Positions 31,908-41,702 of a stretch of 64,000 nt of DNA are shown here, in pieces. Made by a program: the position numbers and the translations under genes. The notes under the pieces were generated by a model. That model saw nothing but the letters and a program-made list of their open reading frames with translations, was not told the DNA's origin and did not search any database. This stretch comes from Microbacterium sp. C7(2022). Its GTDB lineage: Bacteria > Actinomycetota > Actinomycetes > Actinomycetales > Microbacteriaceae. Each line of letters begins with the position of its first letter. The first letter of the stretch is position 1. The DNA is taken from assembly GCF_028823665.1 (NCBI RefSeq), contig NZ_JAPEHV010000003.1, positions 124,001 to 188,000 of the forward strand, read 5' to 3'.

Positions 31908-32576
31908 ATGCGGGGCGCGGACACCACCGAGACGTGCCATTACACGCTCGCGCACCGCTTCAGCGATATCGGCCGCCGGACGCGACGCATCGACGACGAG
32001 AAATCTGCCCGGTTCCGCCTCTGCCAACGAGAGGAAGGCCGCACGGACGCGCGCATGGAAGTCCGCTTTCTCGGCTTCGAGTCGGTCGAACGGCTTGTCG
32101 TCGGCATCCAGCCGTGCTCGCGCGTCGGCCGGCTCGAGATCGAGCAGCACGGTGACATCGGGGAGCGCACCTTCGCTCGCCCACAGAGAGAGATCGCGAA
32201 TCTCTGTGGCATCCAGTACCCGCCCCGCACCTTGGTAGGCCACCGACGAATCGAGATAGCGGTCCTGGATCACGACCTCGCCGCGCGCCAGCGCGGGACG
32301 CACGAGCGTGGCGATGTGGTGCGCGCGATCTGCGGCGTAGAGCAGAGCCTCGGCGCGAGGGGCGACGTCGCCGCGATGATGCAAGACGATGTCGCGAATC
32401 AGCGTGCCGACCTCGGTGCCGCCGGGCTCACGCGTCCGCACGACGGTGTGTCCGCACCCGGAGAGCCACTCTTCCAGCAGCGTGGCCTGCGTCGTCTTGC
32501 CGACGCCGTCGCCGCCTTCGAACGTGATCCAGAGACCGGCGGTGCTGCGGTCCGCGTCGTCGGCCCGCTCGGTCAC
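31905..32576 (-). CDS. tmk: Thymidylate kinase
   Basis: A protein of 223 residues; GTG 32576 overlaps the topA stop (GTGA). It phosphorylates dTMP to dTDP. P-loop GGDGVGKTT (21-29), DR motif in VVIQDRYLDSSVAYQGAGR, and REPGGTEVG for substrate binding are all present. Its place after topA and before holB groups DNA-precursor and replication functions, as in related actinobacteria. Confidence 0.93.
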   Translation of the reverse strand: MTERADDADRSTAGLWITFEGGDGVGKTTQATLLEEWLSGCGHTVVRTREPGGTEVGTLIRDIVLHHRGDVAPRAEALLYAADRAHHIATLVRPALARGEVVIQDRYLDSSVAYQGAGRVLDATEIRDLSLWASEGALPDVTVLLDLEPADARARLDADDKPFDRLEAEKADFHARVRAAFLSLAEAEPGRFLVVDASRPAADIAEAVRERVMARLGGVRAPH

Positions 32577-35278
32577 TTCTTCGCCGCGGCCTTCTTCGCT
32601 GGCGCCTTTCGCGTCGTGCGCTTCGGTGCAGGCCCCTTCGCGCGCTTGTCGGCGAGCATCTGGACGGCGATCTCGTACGTGATGTCGTCCGGAGTCTGAC
32701 CACGCGGGATCGTGACGTTCGTCACCCCGTCGGTGACATAGGGGCCGAATCGTCCGTCCTTCACCTTGATGGGCTTCTCGCTCACCGGGTCGGCCTCGAA
32801 CTCCTTCAGCGCACTCGCTGCTGCCCGCGCACCATACTTCGGCTGCGCGTAGACGGCCAGCGCCTCTTCGAGCGTGATGTCGAAAAGCTGCTGTTCACTC
32901 TGCAGCGTGCGCGAATCGGTGCCCTTCTTCAGATACGGCCCATAGCGACCGTTCTGCGCGGTGATAGGCACTTCGGTCTCGGGGTCGACCCCGACTGTGC
33001 GCGGCAGAGAAAGCAAACGAAGAGCGGTGTCAAGGTCGATGGTGTCGACCGACATGGACTTGAACAGCGACGCCGTCCGCGGCTTGGGCGCCGCCGGCTT
33101 CTTCGCGCCCCGCTTGGGCTTTTCCTCCGGGGCGAGTTCTGCCGCGATGACCTCACCGGTCACTGGGTCGACGGCCTCCTCCTCGGGGGGATCCACTTCC
33201 TGCACGTACGGCCCGAATCGGCCGTCCTTGACGACGATCAGCTTGCCATTTTCGGGGTTCTCCCCGAGAACCCGGTCCCCTGCCACGGGAGCGTCGATCA
33301 GCTCCTGCGCGCGAGCGGGCGTGAGCTCGTCCGGGGCCAGGTCGTCGGGAATGTTGATGCGCCGCGGCTCGGCGTCCGGATTCTCGGAGTCGAGGACCTC
33401 GAGATACGGGCCGTACTTGCCGAAGCGCAGCGTCGCCACGTCGCCGATCGGGGTCGAGTTGAGGGCGCGGGCGTCGATCTCGCCGAGGTTGTCGACGATG
33501 TTCCGCAGCCCCACATGGCCATCCGAGCCGAAGTAGAACTCCTTCAGCCAGTCTTCGCGCTTCTGCTCACCTCGTGCGATGGCGTCAAGGTCGTCCTCGA
33601 GCGCGGCGGTGAAGTCGTAGTCGACCAGGTCGGCGAAGTGCTGCTCAAGCAGGCGGATCACGCTGAACGCGAGCCAACTCGGAATCAGCGCCTGCCCACG
33701 CTTGGTGACATAGCCGCGGTTGATGATCACGTCGATGATGCTCGCGAAGGTCGAGGGGCGCCCGATGCCCTTCTCTTCGAGCGCCTTCACCAGGCTCGCT
33801 TCGGTGTAGCGGGGCTTAGGGCTGGTCTCGTGCCCCTTGGGCTCGACGTCCCGCAGGGCCAAGGTGTCGCCGACGCTCAACTGCGGCAGTGACTGGTCTG
33901 CGTTCTTGTCGTCGTCACCACGCTTCTCGTCCCGGCCCTCTTCGTAGGCCTCCAAGAACCCTTTGAACGTGTAGACGGTTCCGGATGCCGTGAACTCGGC
34001 GCGCTTACCCGCGGCATCGACCTGCACCGTGACGGTGGTGGTCTCGTATTTCGCGTCCGACATCTGGCTCGCCATGGTGCGCTTCCAGATCAGGTCGTAC
34101 AGGCGCTGCTCATCGCGGTCGAGCTCGCTGGACACGCTCGACGGTGTCCGGAATGTGTCGCCAGACGGGCGAATCGCTTCGTGTGCTTCCTGCGCGTTCT
34201 TGGAGTTGTTGCGGTACGAACGCGGGTTCGCGGGCACAGCCTTGTCGCCGTACATGGCAACCGCCTGCGCGCGGGCAGCTTCGACGGCCTGCTTCGACAG
34301 GGCGGTCGAGTCCGTTCGCATATAGGTGATGAAGCCCTTTTCGTAGAGTCGCTGGGCGACGCTCATCGCGTGCTTGGCGCTCATCGACAGCTTGCGGCCC
34401 GCCTCTTGCTGCAGGGTCGAGGTGGTGAAGGGAGGCTTCGGACTGCGCGTACCGGGCTTGGCCTCGATGTTCGCGACAGAGCCTTCGCCGGTCTTCTCGA
34501 TCGCCTCAGCCAGTTCGCGCGCCTGCGCCTCGGTGAGGACGAGCACAGCCTTCTTCAGCTGACCGTGGTCGTCGAAGTCCGTGCCTCGTGCCAGCGGGGC
34601 TCCGTCGACACGAGCAAGGCGGGCCGAGAACGACTCGCTCGCCTTGGCCGCGGTCATGTCGATGTCCCAATACGAGGCCGATACGAAGGCCATACGCTCA
34701 CGCTCGCGGTCCACGACCAAGCGCGTTGCGGCAGACTGAACCCGACCGGCCGAGGTCCCCTGCTGCACCTTGAACCAGAGAACGGGGCTCACGTCCCATC
34801 CGTAGAGACGGTCGAGAATGCGGCGCGTCTCTTGCGCGTCAACCAGTGCGTGGTCGAGCTCACGCGTGTTCTGTACCGCTGCCTGGATCGCGTCTTTGGT
34901 GATCTCGTGGAACACCATGCGCTTGACGGGAACCTTGGGCTTGAGGACTTCGAGCAGGTGCCACGCGATGGCTTCGCCTTCGCGGTCTTCATCAGTGGCG
35001 AGCAAGAGTTCGTCGGCGCTCTTCATGGCGCGCTTGAGCTCAGTGACGGTCTTCTTGCCGCGATCGCTCTCGACGTAGTAGGGGTCGAAGCCGTTGTCGA
35101 CATCGATGGAGTATTTGCCGTACGCCTGCTTCTTGTCTGCCGGAATACTCTTCTTATCTGCGAGATCGCGAATGTGACCAACCGAGCTGAGCACCTCGTA
35201 GCCATCGCCGAGGTACCCCTGAATCGACTTCATCTTCGTCGGTGACTCGACGATGACGAGCTTCTTGCCTTCTGCCAA
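32573..35278 (-). CDS. topA: DNA topoisomerase I (type IA)
   Basis: A protein of 901 residues. I chose TTG 35278 because GAAGGAAGGA lies eight bases upstream and the TOPRIM strand KLVIVESPTK starts at residue 6. The acidic triad is DEDRE (96-100), and the nicking tyrosine is Tyr319 in ITYMRTDS. The C-terminus has four repeats of the topoisomerase I C-terminal type (KYGPYLEVL, RFGPYVQE, RYGPYLKKG, RFGPYVTDG) and a lysine/alanine-rich tail (about 880-901), usual in actinobacteria. It relaxes negative supercoils. Confidence 0.95.
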   Translation of the reverse strand: MAEGKKLVIVESPTKMKSIQGYLGDGYEVLSSVGHIRDLADKKSIPADKKQAYGKYSIDVDNGFDPYYVESDRGKKTVTELKRAMKSADELLLATDEDREGEAIAWHLLEVLKPKVPVKRMVFHEITKDAIQAAVQNTRELDHALVDAQETRRILDRLYGWDVSPVLWFKVQQGTSAGRVQSAATRLVVDRERERMAFVSASYWDIDMTAAKASESFSARLARVDGAPLARGTDFDDHGQLKKAVLVLTEAQARELAEAIEKTGEGSVANIEAKPGTRSPKPPFTTSTLQQEAGRKLSMSAKHAMSVAQRLYEKGFITYMRTDSTALSKQAVEAARAQAVAMYGDKAVPANPRSYRNNSKNAQEAHEAIRPSGDTFRTPSSVSSELDRDEQRLYDLIWKRTMASQMSDAKYETTTVTVQVDAAGKRAEFTASGTVYTFKGFLEAYEEGRDEKRGDDDKNADQSLPQLSVGDTLALRDVEPKGHETSPKPRYTEASLVKALEEKGIGRPSTFASIIDVIINRGYVTKRGQALIPSWLAFSVIRLLEQHFADLVDYDFTAALEDDLDAIARGEQKREDWLKEFYFGSDGHVGLRNIVDNLGEIDARALNSTPIGDVATLRFGKYGPYLEVLDSENPDAEPRRINIPDDLAPDELTPARAQELIDAPVAGDRVLGENPENGKLIVVKDGRFGPYVQEVDPPEEEAVDPVTGEVIAAELAPEEKPKRGAKKPAAPKPRTASLFKSMSVDTIDLDTALRLLSLPRTVGVDPETEVPITAQNGRYGPYLKKGTDSRTLQSEQQLFDITLEEALAVYAQPKYGARAAASALKEFEADPVSEKPIKVKDGRFGPYVTDGVTNVTIPRGQTPDDITYEIAVQMLADKRAKGPAPKRTTRKAPAKKAAAKK

Positions 35279-35344
35279 CGTGGCCGTCCTTCCTTCGTCG
35301 CACACCATACACGCCACCACCCAGAGTGCTCGCTGTGAGTCTCC

Positions 35345-35662
35345 TCACGGCGGTGGTCCTGCTCGAGCGGATGCTGTCACCGGCAGCCCGGTGAACACCG
35401 CTGCGACGGTCACCGTGGCGACGAGCGATTCAACCTCACAACCGGCGAGTTCCATTCCCGCCGCTGCGGCAAGCTGCGCCGCGCGTTCACATGGGACTCC
35501 AACGATCGCGCCGCTCGCGGCATCGGCGGCGGCGAGCGCCGCGGAATCCGCGACGGCTGCGACGCGCTGCGACTGCACGTGAGCAGCACCCACAACGACG
35601 AGTCCCAGCGCCAGAGTAGAGGCCACGGCCACGGCACCTGCCGAAGCGACGGTGCCGGGCAT
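35345..35662 (-). CDS. TadE-like pilus-neighbourhood protein (Rv3654c-like)
   Basis: A protein of 105 residues. ATG 35662 overlaps the previous stop (TGATG) and GGGGGAGG lies just upstream. One hydrophobic segment near the N-terminus (GAVAVASTLALGLVVVGAAHV), then an alanine-rich region with two cysteines (PCERAAQ and GCEVES). This pattern is that of the small TadE-like protein in the actinobacterial helicase/secretion neighbourhood. Probably a minor pseudopilin or export factor of the tad system. Confidence 0.65.
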   Translation of the reverse strand: MPGTVASAGAVAVASTLALGLVVVGAAHVQSQRVAAVADSAALAAADAASGAIVGVPCERAAQLAAAAGMELAGCEVESLVATVTVAAVFTGLPVTASARAGPPP

Positions 35663-36036
35663 CAGCCTCCCCCGTCGATCGCGCAGCCGGTCGCCGACAG
35701 CTCTATCCCGAGCCCGGCATCGAGCGTCGCATGCACGCACACCATGTCATCCGGCCCGCGTTCGACCACGCCTGTCGCCCCGTCAATGGCAGCGATGACG
35801 TCGTGGACCCGCTGCGCGCTCTCACCGCGTGCCGCCATTCGCGCCGCGTCGGCCACGGCATCCTGCAACCGCACATGACGCGCGCATGCGCCCAGTGCTC
35901 CGACCGTGATGACGATCACGGCAACGATCGCTGGCAACGACACCGCGAACTCGGCGGCGACCGCACCCCGGTCATCGGCCCATCCTCGAACGGGGCGCCG
36001 CCGGGAGCGCGCGCCGCCGAGTTCGCGCGCGCTCAT
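35662..36036 (-). CDS. TadE-family pseudopilin
   Basis: A protein of 124 residues; it overlaps the upstream DUF4244 gene by four bases. After a basic, positively charged leader comes DRGAVAAEFAVSLPAIVAVIV, the TadE signature with a Glu inside a prepilin-like hydrophobic helix. Two cysteines near the C-terminus could form a disulfide. A minor pilin expected to be processed and placed in the membrane by the tad machinery encoded upstream. Confidence 0.75.
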   Translation of the reverse strand: MSARELGGARSRRRPVRGWADDRGAVAAEFAVSLPAIVAVIVITVGALGACARHVRLQDAVADAARMAARGESAQRVHDVIAAIDGATGVVERGPDDMVCVHATLDAGLGIELSATGCAIDGGG

Positions 36037-36245
36037 GCGACCGTCAGCGCGCGTCGCACCAGATCCGTGAGGATGCCGCGCACCTCATCGCTGCGCATGA
36101 TCACGACCAGCAGCCCGGCGAAGGCCACTGCGGCCATCGTCGCGATGGCGTACTCAGCGGTCGCCGCACCCGTGTCGTCTTTGCCGAACAGGCGGCGAGC
36201 GCGGCGCATCGTCACCGCGGGCACGTGTGAATCGTTCATGGACAT
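36033..36245 (-). CDS. DUF4244 protein, Flp-pilin-like
   Basis: A protein of 70 residues starting at ATG 36245 after AGGAG. A basic leader, then DDTGAATAEYAIATMAAVAFAGLLVVIM: a prepilin-like Glu-Tyr at the start of a long hydrophobic helix. DUF4244 proteins are the likely major pilin of the reduced actinobacterial tad cluster. No prepilin peptidase gene is seen in this window. Confidence 0.75.
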   Translation of the reverse strand: MSMNDSHVPAVTMRRARRLFGKDDTGAATAEYAIATMAAVAFAGLLVVIMRSDEVRGILTDLVRRALTVA

Positions 36246-36297
36246 TGTTCTCCTGTCATCGGTAGGTCGGGCACGGTTTCGGTGTGGGAGCGAGAGA

Positions 36298-37245
36298 TCA
36301 GAAGTTCAACGACATCGTCGACATCACCCCCAGGAGCATCGGCGCGACGCCGAGCAGCAAGAACGCCGGCAAGGTACAGACGCCGAGCGGCAAGAGCAGG
36401 CGCGACGACAGACGGGCGGCGCGCATTTTCCCGTCGATGCGAGCGCGGTGACGAGCGAGAGCACCGCCCGCACGAAGCAACTCGCGAGCAGGGACACCCG
36501 CGGCCTTCGACAGCCGCAGATAAGCCTCGACGGCCGGATCGATGTCGACATCAGCGGCACCCACGATGGCGCGTGCTCGATCCATTGACACGCCGCCCGT
36601 CAGTGCGATCGCCATGAGGTCGGCACCCAGACCCGGCACACGCACATCCGTCCGCGCGCGCGCGACGAGCGCGCCGGTCCAGCGGTGCGCTGCGACGACG
36701 AGGACGAGTCCGGCGACGGCACAGACAATTCCTGCCGGCTCGGTCACCAGAATCGTGACGGTGTCGAACCCCAAGGCGGTGCCGAGGCCGATCGCGACCA
36801 GCGGCAGCCACCCCATCAATCGCGCGGTCCCCGCGGGCTCCGCCAGCGCCACACGCACGTCATCGGCGGTCTCGCGCCCGTCGCGCAATGCCGATGCCAG
36901 CGCGCGAAGACTGGGCGCAAGGGGGGCACCCACTGTCGTCGCCACCTGCCACGCCGCCCCGACGTCCTGCCAGACAGTTTGCTGAGGCGGCATGGCCTCC
37001 GATCGCAGGCGCAGCCGGCGGGGCGTCTCCTCCACCGTGGCGAGCTCGCTGATCGCCTGCGCAACCGTCATCCCGTCCGCCACCGAGGCGACAATGCGCC
37101 CCGCAGCGGGCTCACCTGTTGCAGCGAGATACTCCCACGCACGAAGCGGCGCGACGCCGGCCTCGAGCAGCACAGCCGTCTGCAGAACAAGATCAGCCTC
37201 ACTTCCGACAAGAGTGTTGCGGGGAGTCTTCCCTCGCCCGGTCAT
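36298..37245 (-). CDS. Type II secretion F-type membrane protein (TadB/TadC-like, two halves)
   Basis: A protein of 315 residues; ATG 37245 overlaps the ATPase stop (ATGA), and GTG 37254 is an alternative. Each half looks like a GspF unit: ADLVLQTAVLLEAGVAPLRAWEYL followed by a hydrophobic pair (about 165-210), and ADLMAIALTGGVSMDRARAI followed by the C-terminal membrane segment (about 280-312). Many actinobacteria have separate tadB and tadC genes here; this single gene may combine both. It would be the inner-membrane platform of the pilus. Confidence 0.7.
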   Translation of the reverse strand: MTGRGKTPRNTLVGSEADLVLQTAVLLEAGVAPLRAWEYLAATGEPAAGRIVASVADGMTVAQAISELATVEETPRRLRLRSEAMPPQQTVWQDVGAAWQVATTVGAPLAPSLRALASALRDGRETADDVRVALAEPAGTARLMGWLPLVAIGLGTALGFDTVTILVTEPAGIVCAVAGLVLVVAAHRWTGALVARARTDVRVPGLGADLMAIALTGGVSMDRARAIVGAADVDIDPAVEAYLRLSKAAGVPARELLRAGGALARHRARIDGKMRAARLSSRLLLPLGVCTLPAFLLLGVAPMLLGVMSTMSLNF

Positions 37246-38474
37246 GTCGGGCACGCGACGTCTTCCATGGCCAGACGCCCCGCCACGGTGACCACGGGGC
37301 GCCCGATGCCCGCCAATCGCCGCTTACCGGCCGCGTCACGCTCCACGTGGAGCACGTAACCGATGGCGCTCGCGACCTGTCGCGCCAACGCCAGGTCGTC
37401 GAGCCCGGCGAGCGCACCCAACGCCTCGAGGCGAGCTGGAACATCGTGAATGCTGTTGGCGTGTACGGTCCCCGCACCGCCATCGTGTCCGGTGTTCAGC
37501 GCGCTCAGGAGCTCTCGCACCTCTTCGCCACGGCATTCCCCGACTACCAGCCGGTCGGGGCGCATCCGCAATGCCTCTTTGAGGAGCCGCGCCAAACCGA
37601 TAGCCCCGGCACCCTCGAGGTTGGCTTGGCGCGCCTCCAAACGCACGTGGTGAGGATGCTCGAGCGTGAGCTCGGCGACGTCCTCGATTGTCACGATCCG
37701 TTCGTTCGGTCCCACGGCGGCGAGCAGTGCCGCGAGCAACGTGGTCTTGCCCGCACCCGCAGCGCCGGTCACCAAGACGTTCTCGCGTGCCCGGATGAAT
37801 CCTTCCAGCATGGTGCGGGCCGCAGCTGTGACAGTCCCCGCGAGTTCAAGATCGCCGAGAGAAGGCCGCACCATTCTCGGCACCCGCAGCGAGATGGTGG
37901 TGCCGTCGACGGCGACGGGCGGCAGCACCGCGTGGACGCGCAGTCCCCCGTCGAGCCTCACGTCCACGGCCGGGCTCGCGTCGTCGATGTGGCGGTCGCC
38001 CAGTGCGATCAGCGCGACGGCAAGCTCGCGCACGTGCGATTCCCCGGCCCGCCAGCGCTCCACGCGGCGAGGGCCATCGCCGCGGTCGACGAACAGGCCG
38101 GTCGCGCCGTTGATGAAGATGTCGGTTACGGCAGGGTCATCCAAGAACTCGGCGAGCGGTTGCAGCAACGGATGCCGCGGCTGGGCCAGTCGCGTGGCGA
38201 CCGCCCGCTCGGTCTCGGAAGGTCGCTCGGTCTCGGGAGGTGGCTCGCCCTGCCCTGCGTCTGTGCGACGCGGTGGCGGAACGAAGCGGGCCGTCGGAGC
38301 AAAGCAGGTATCCGGAGGCCGGATTAGTGAGTCCGTCGCTCGGGCGTGAGCGTCAGGGCGAAGCGCCACCACGGGAGCGAACGCGGGCGACCCCGCGCCG
38401 GCGGCACCGGGACCTGGGCCGGGCTCGGCTGCGCGGCCGGTGGCACGCGGCTGAACGACGAAAGCGGAGGGCAT
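37242..38474 (-). CDS. TadA/VirB11-type secretion ATPase
   Basis: A protein of 410 residues from ATG 38474. A proline-rich N-terminal region of about 90 residues is followed by the ATPase: Walker A GAAGAGKTT (237-245), Asp box IVTIEDVAEL, Walker B LVVGECRGEEV and His box GTVHAN. It powers assembly of Flp-type pili. It heads the cluster TadA, GspF, DUF4244, TadE, TadE-like. The CpaE-like gene and the DEAD/DEAH helicase gene that often flank this cluster in actinobacteria are missing here. Confidence 0.88.
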   Translation of the reverse strand: MPSAFVVQPRATGRAAEPGPGPGAAGAGSPAFAPVVALRPDAHARATDSLIRPPDTCFAPTARFVPPPRRTDAGQGEPPPETERPSETERAVATRLAQPRHPLLQPLAEFLDDPAVTDIFINGATGLFVDRGDGPRRVERWRAGESHVRELAVALIALGDRHIDDASPAVDVRLDGGLRVHAVLPPVAVDGTTISLRVPRMVRPSLGDLELAGTVTAAARTMLEGFIRARENVLVTGAAGAGKTTLLAALLAAVGPNERIVTIEDVAELTLEHPHHVRLEARQANLEGAGAIGLARLLKEALRMRPDRLVVGECRGEEVRELLSALNTGHDGGAGTVHANSIHDVPARLEALGALAGLDDLALARQVASAIGYVLHVERDAAGKRRLAGIGRPVVTVAGRLAMEDVACPT

Positions 38475-38480
38475 GTCCCG

Positions 38481-38486
38481 ACGCTA
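38481..38486 (-). promoter_or_regulatory. -10 element of a leaderless tad-cluster promoter
   Basis: TAGCGT on the minus strand, six bases (CGGGAC), then ATG 38474. No ribosome site is present. Confidence 0.5.
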
Positions 38487-38578
38487 GATACCCGCGCGCT
38501 GCGCTACCGCACCAGACCTGAACGCCGTGGAGAACCCCCGCAGACCATCGCCTGGGGAGGAGGGGGCACGACACCGAG

Positions 38579-38664
38579 AAAAAACGGGGGCGGCATCCCA
38601 TGGGGGGAATGGGATGCCGCCACGCGCAGCGTCACACTTCGGGGGTGATTTGGACGCTGCGATA
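38579..38664 (-). ncRNA. 6C RNA (actinobacterial small RNA) with its terminator
   Basis: Read on the minus strand there are two hairpins. The first has stem CAGCGTC/GACGCTG (arms 38,653-38,659 and 38,627-38,633) with CCCCC in its loop. The second is a perfect 13-base stem GGCGGCATCCCAT/ATGGGATGCCGCC (38,589-38,621) whose loop is TCCCCCC. It is followed by TTTTTT (38,579-38,584), making it the terminator. Two hairpins with C-rich loops define the 6C RNA of actinobacteria, and the place next to the tad cluster agrees with the location of the mycobacterial copy. C-rich loops are thought to pair with G-rich mRNA leaders. The 5' end is approximate. Confidence 0.75.
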
Positions 38665-38773
38665 CACGAATCGAAGTTCGGCCGTTGTTGAGCATATGTG
38701 ACAACAGCGTTGACAGCCAGCGGTTCGGGCGCGAATCCCACTGATATATCGCTCTGAATGCAAAAGTTCGTGG

Positions 38774-38793
38774 CTACCTACTATCGGAGGTAG
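38774..38793. promoter_or_regulatory. Palindrome in the acs promoter region
   Basis: CTACCT (38,774-38,779) and AGGTAG (38,788-38,793) form an inverted repeat around eight bases. TACTAT at 38,779-38,784, a possible -10, lies inside it. It is 85 bases before acs and may be an operator for acetate control. The rest of the 400-base gap between the tad cluster and acs holds the 6C RNA. Confidence 0.35.
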
Positions 38794-38878
38794 TGATCAG
38801 TCCACGCCGACTGTACGGTGCTGACAAGCTCGCCGGCACTCCGGCGTCGTGTTCCAGCCCGCAAAGGAGCGTGCTCAG

Positions 38879-40846
<1,968 letters not shown>

Positions 40847-40868
40847 ACGGCTGCGCCGACAAAGATGG

Positions 40869-40903
40869 CGGATGCCACGTGGAATCGCTCCACGTGGCAT
40901 CCG
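40869..40903. terminator. Bidirectional terminator between acs and the Rid-family gene
   Basis: CGGATGCCACGTGGA (40,869-40,883) pairs perfectly with TCCACGTGGCATCCG (40,889-40,903), a 15-base stem with a 5-base loop, between two convergent genes. T-poor but very stable. Confidence 0.8.
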
Positions 40904-40910
40904 TCATTCA

Positions 40911-41378
40911 TCATGCGTGGGTGAAGATGACCTCTACCTCGACCGGCGAGTCGAGAGGAAGCACCGGGACTCCTACGGCAGAGCGCGCGTGGATGCCAGC
41001 ATCACCGAAGATCTCGCCAAGAACGTTGCTGGCGCCATTGATCACGCCAGGCTGACCGGTGAACTCGGGCACCGATGCGACGAAGCCAACGACCTTGAGC
41101 ACGCCCGTGAGGCGGTCGACGTCTCCGACAGCCGCGGCGGCCGCGGCAATGGCGTTCAGAGCGCACTGGCGAGCCAGCGCCTGCGCGTCGGCGGGGGCCA
41201 CCAAGGCGACTTCGTCACCGACCTTGCCGGTCGCCGCGAGCGCCCCGTCGACCATGGGCAGCTGCCCGGCGGTGAATACCAAGTCGCCGTGAACCTTCGC
41301 GGGAATGTAGGCGGCGACGGGGGGAACGACCGTGGGGAGTTGGATGCCGAGCTCGGCCAGCCGCGACGAGATGCTCAT
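40911..41378 (-). CDS. RidA/YjgF-family protein
   Basis: A protein of 155 residues. ATG 41378 overlaps the previous stop (TGATG). The YjgF/Rid fold is shown by the strand VFTAGQLPMVDG, the helix QCALNAIAAAAAAVGDVDRLTGVLKVVGFVAS and the C-terminal ARSAVGVPVLPLDSPVEVEVIF. It has the Arg of the active site (HARSAVG) and Glu near the end. RidA hydrolyses reactive enamine/imine products of PLP enzymes; this longer branch (about 155 residues) is less studied. In an operon with a small DUF4177-like gene. Confidence 0.8.
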   Translation of the reverse strand: MSISSRLAELGIQLPTVVPPVAAYIPAKVHGDLVFTAGQLPMVDGALAATGKVGDEVALVAPADAQALARQCALNAIAAAAAAVGDVDRLTGVLKVVGFVASVPEFTGQPGVINGASNVLGEIFGDAGIHARSAVGVPVLPLDSPVEVEVIFTHA

Positions 41379-41593
41379 CACGCCCCCTCGAACTGCTTGG
41401 CTGCTTCGGCCGCTGCGCCCAGGCCCGCGTTGGCCTCGCCGCCGCCCACCGGGCGCTTGAAGTACGCGACCAAGCCACCTTCGGGCCCGGTCACCACCTG
41501 GACGAGCTCCCACCCCTGCTTGCCCCAGTTGTTGAGGATGGCGGCGGTGTTGTGAATGAGCAGGGGTGTGGTGAGGTATTCCCACGTCGTCAT
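41378..41593 (-). CDS. Small DUF4177-like protein
   Basis: A protein of 71 residues starting at ATG 41593 after GGGAG; a longer frame upstream has no ribosome site. TTWEYLTTPLLIHN, LNNWGKQGWELVQVV and LVAYFKRP are the DUF4177 pattern (a small beta-strand/helix protein). It ends with an Ala/Gly/Glu tail. Function unknown; tightly coupled to the Rid-family gene. Confidence 0.65.
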   Translation of the reverse strand: MTTWEYLTTPLLIHNTAAILNNWGKQGWELVQVVTGPEGGLVAYFKRPVGGGEANAGLGAAAEAAKQFEGA

Positions 41594-41689
41594 GGCGACT
41601 CCCGTCGAAGGCATGAAAAACAGGTCGGTGATAGCTGGGAATCCCCCCGCGTGGGCATACCCGTCAAGGGATCGCCCAGGGTTCTCCCC

Positions 41690-41695
41690 TACGAT
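41690..41695 (+). promoter_or_regulatory. -10 element of a leaderless penicillin-binding-protein promoter
   Basis: TACGAT, seven bases, then ATG 41703. No ribosome site is seen before the gene. Confidence 0.45.
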
Positions 41696-41702
41696 CAAGC
41701 CT

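Noticed and set aside
38484-38741. Small open frames on the minus strand between tadA and acs
   Set aside because: They cross the 6C RNA hairpins and its T-run terminator and have no ribosome site or codon bias.
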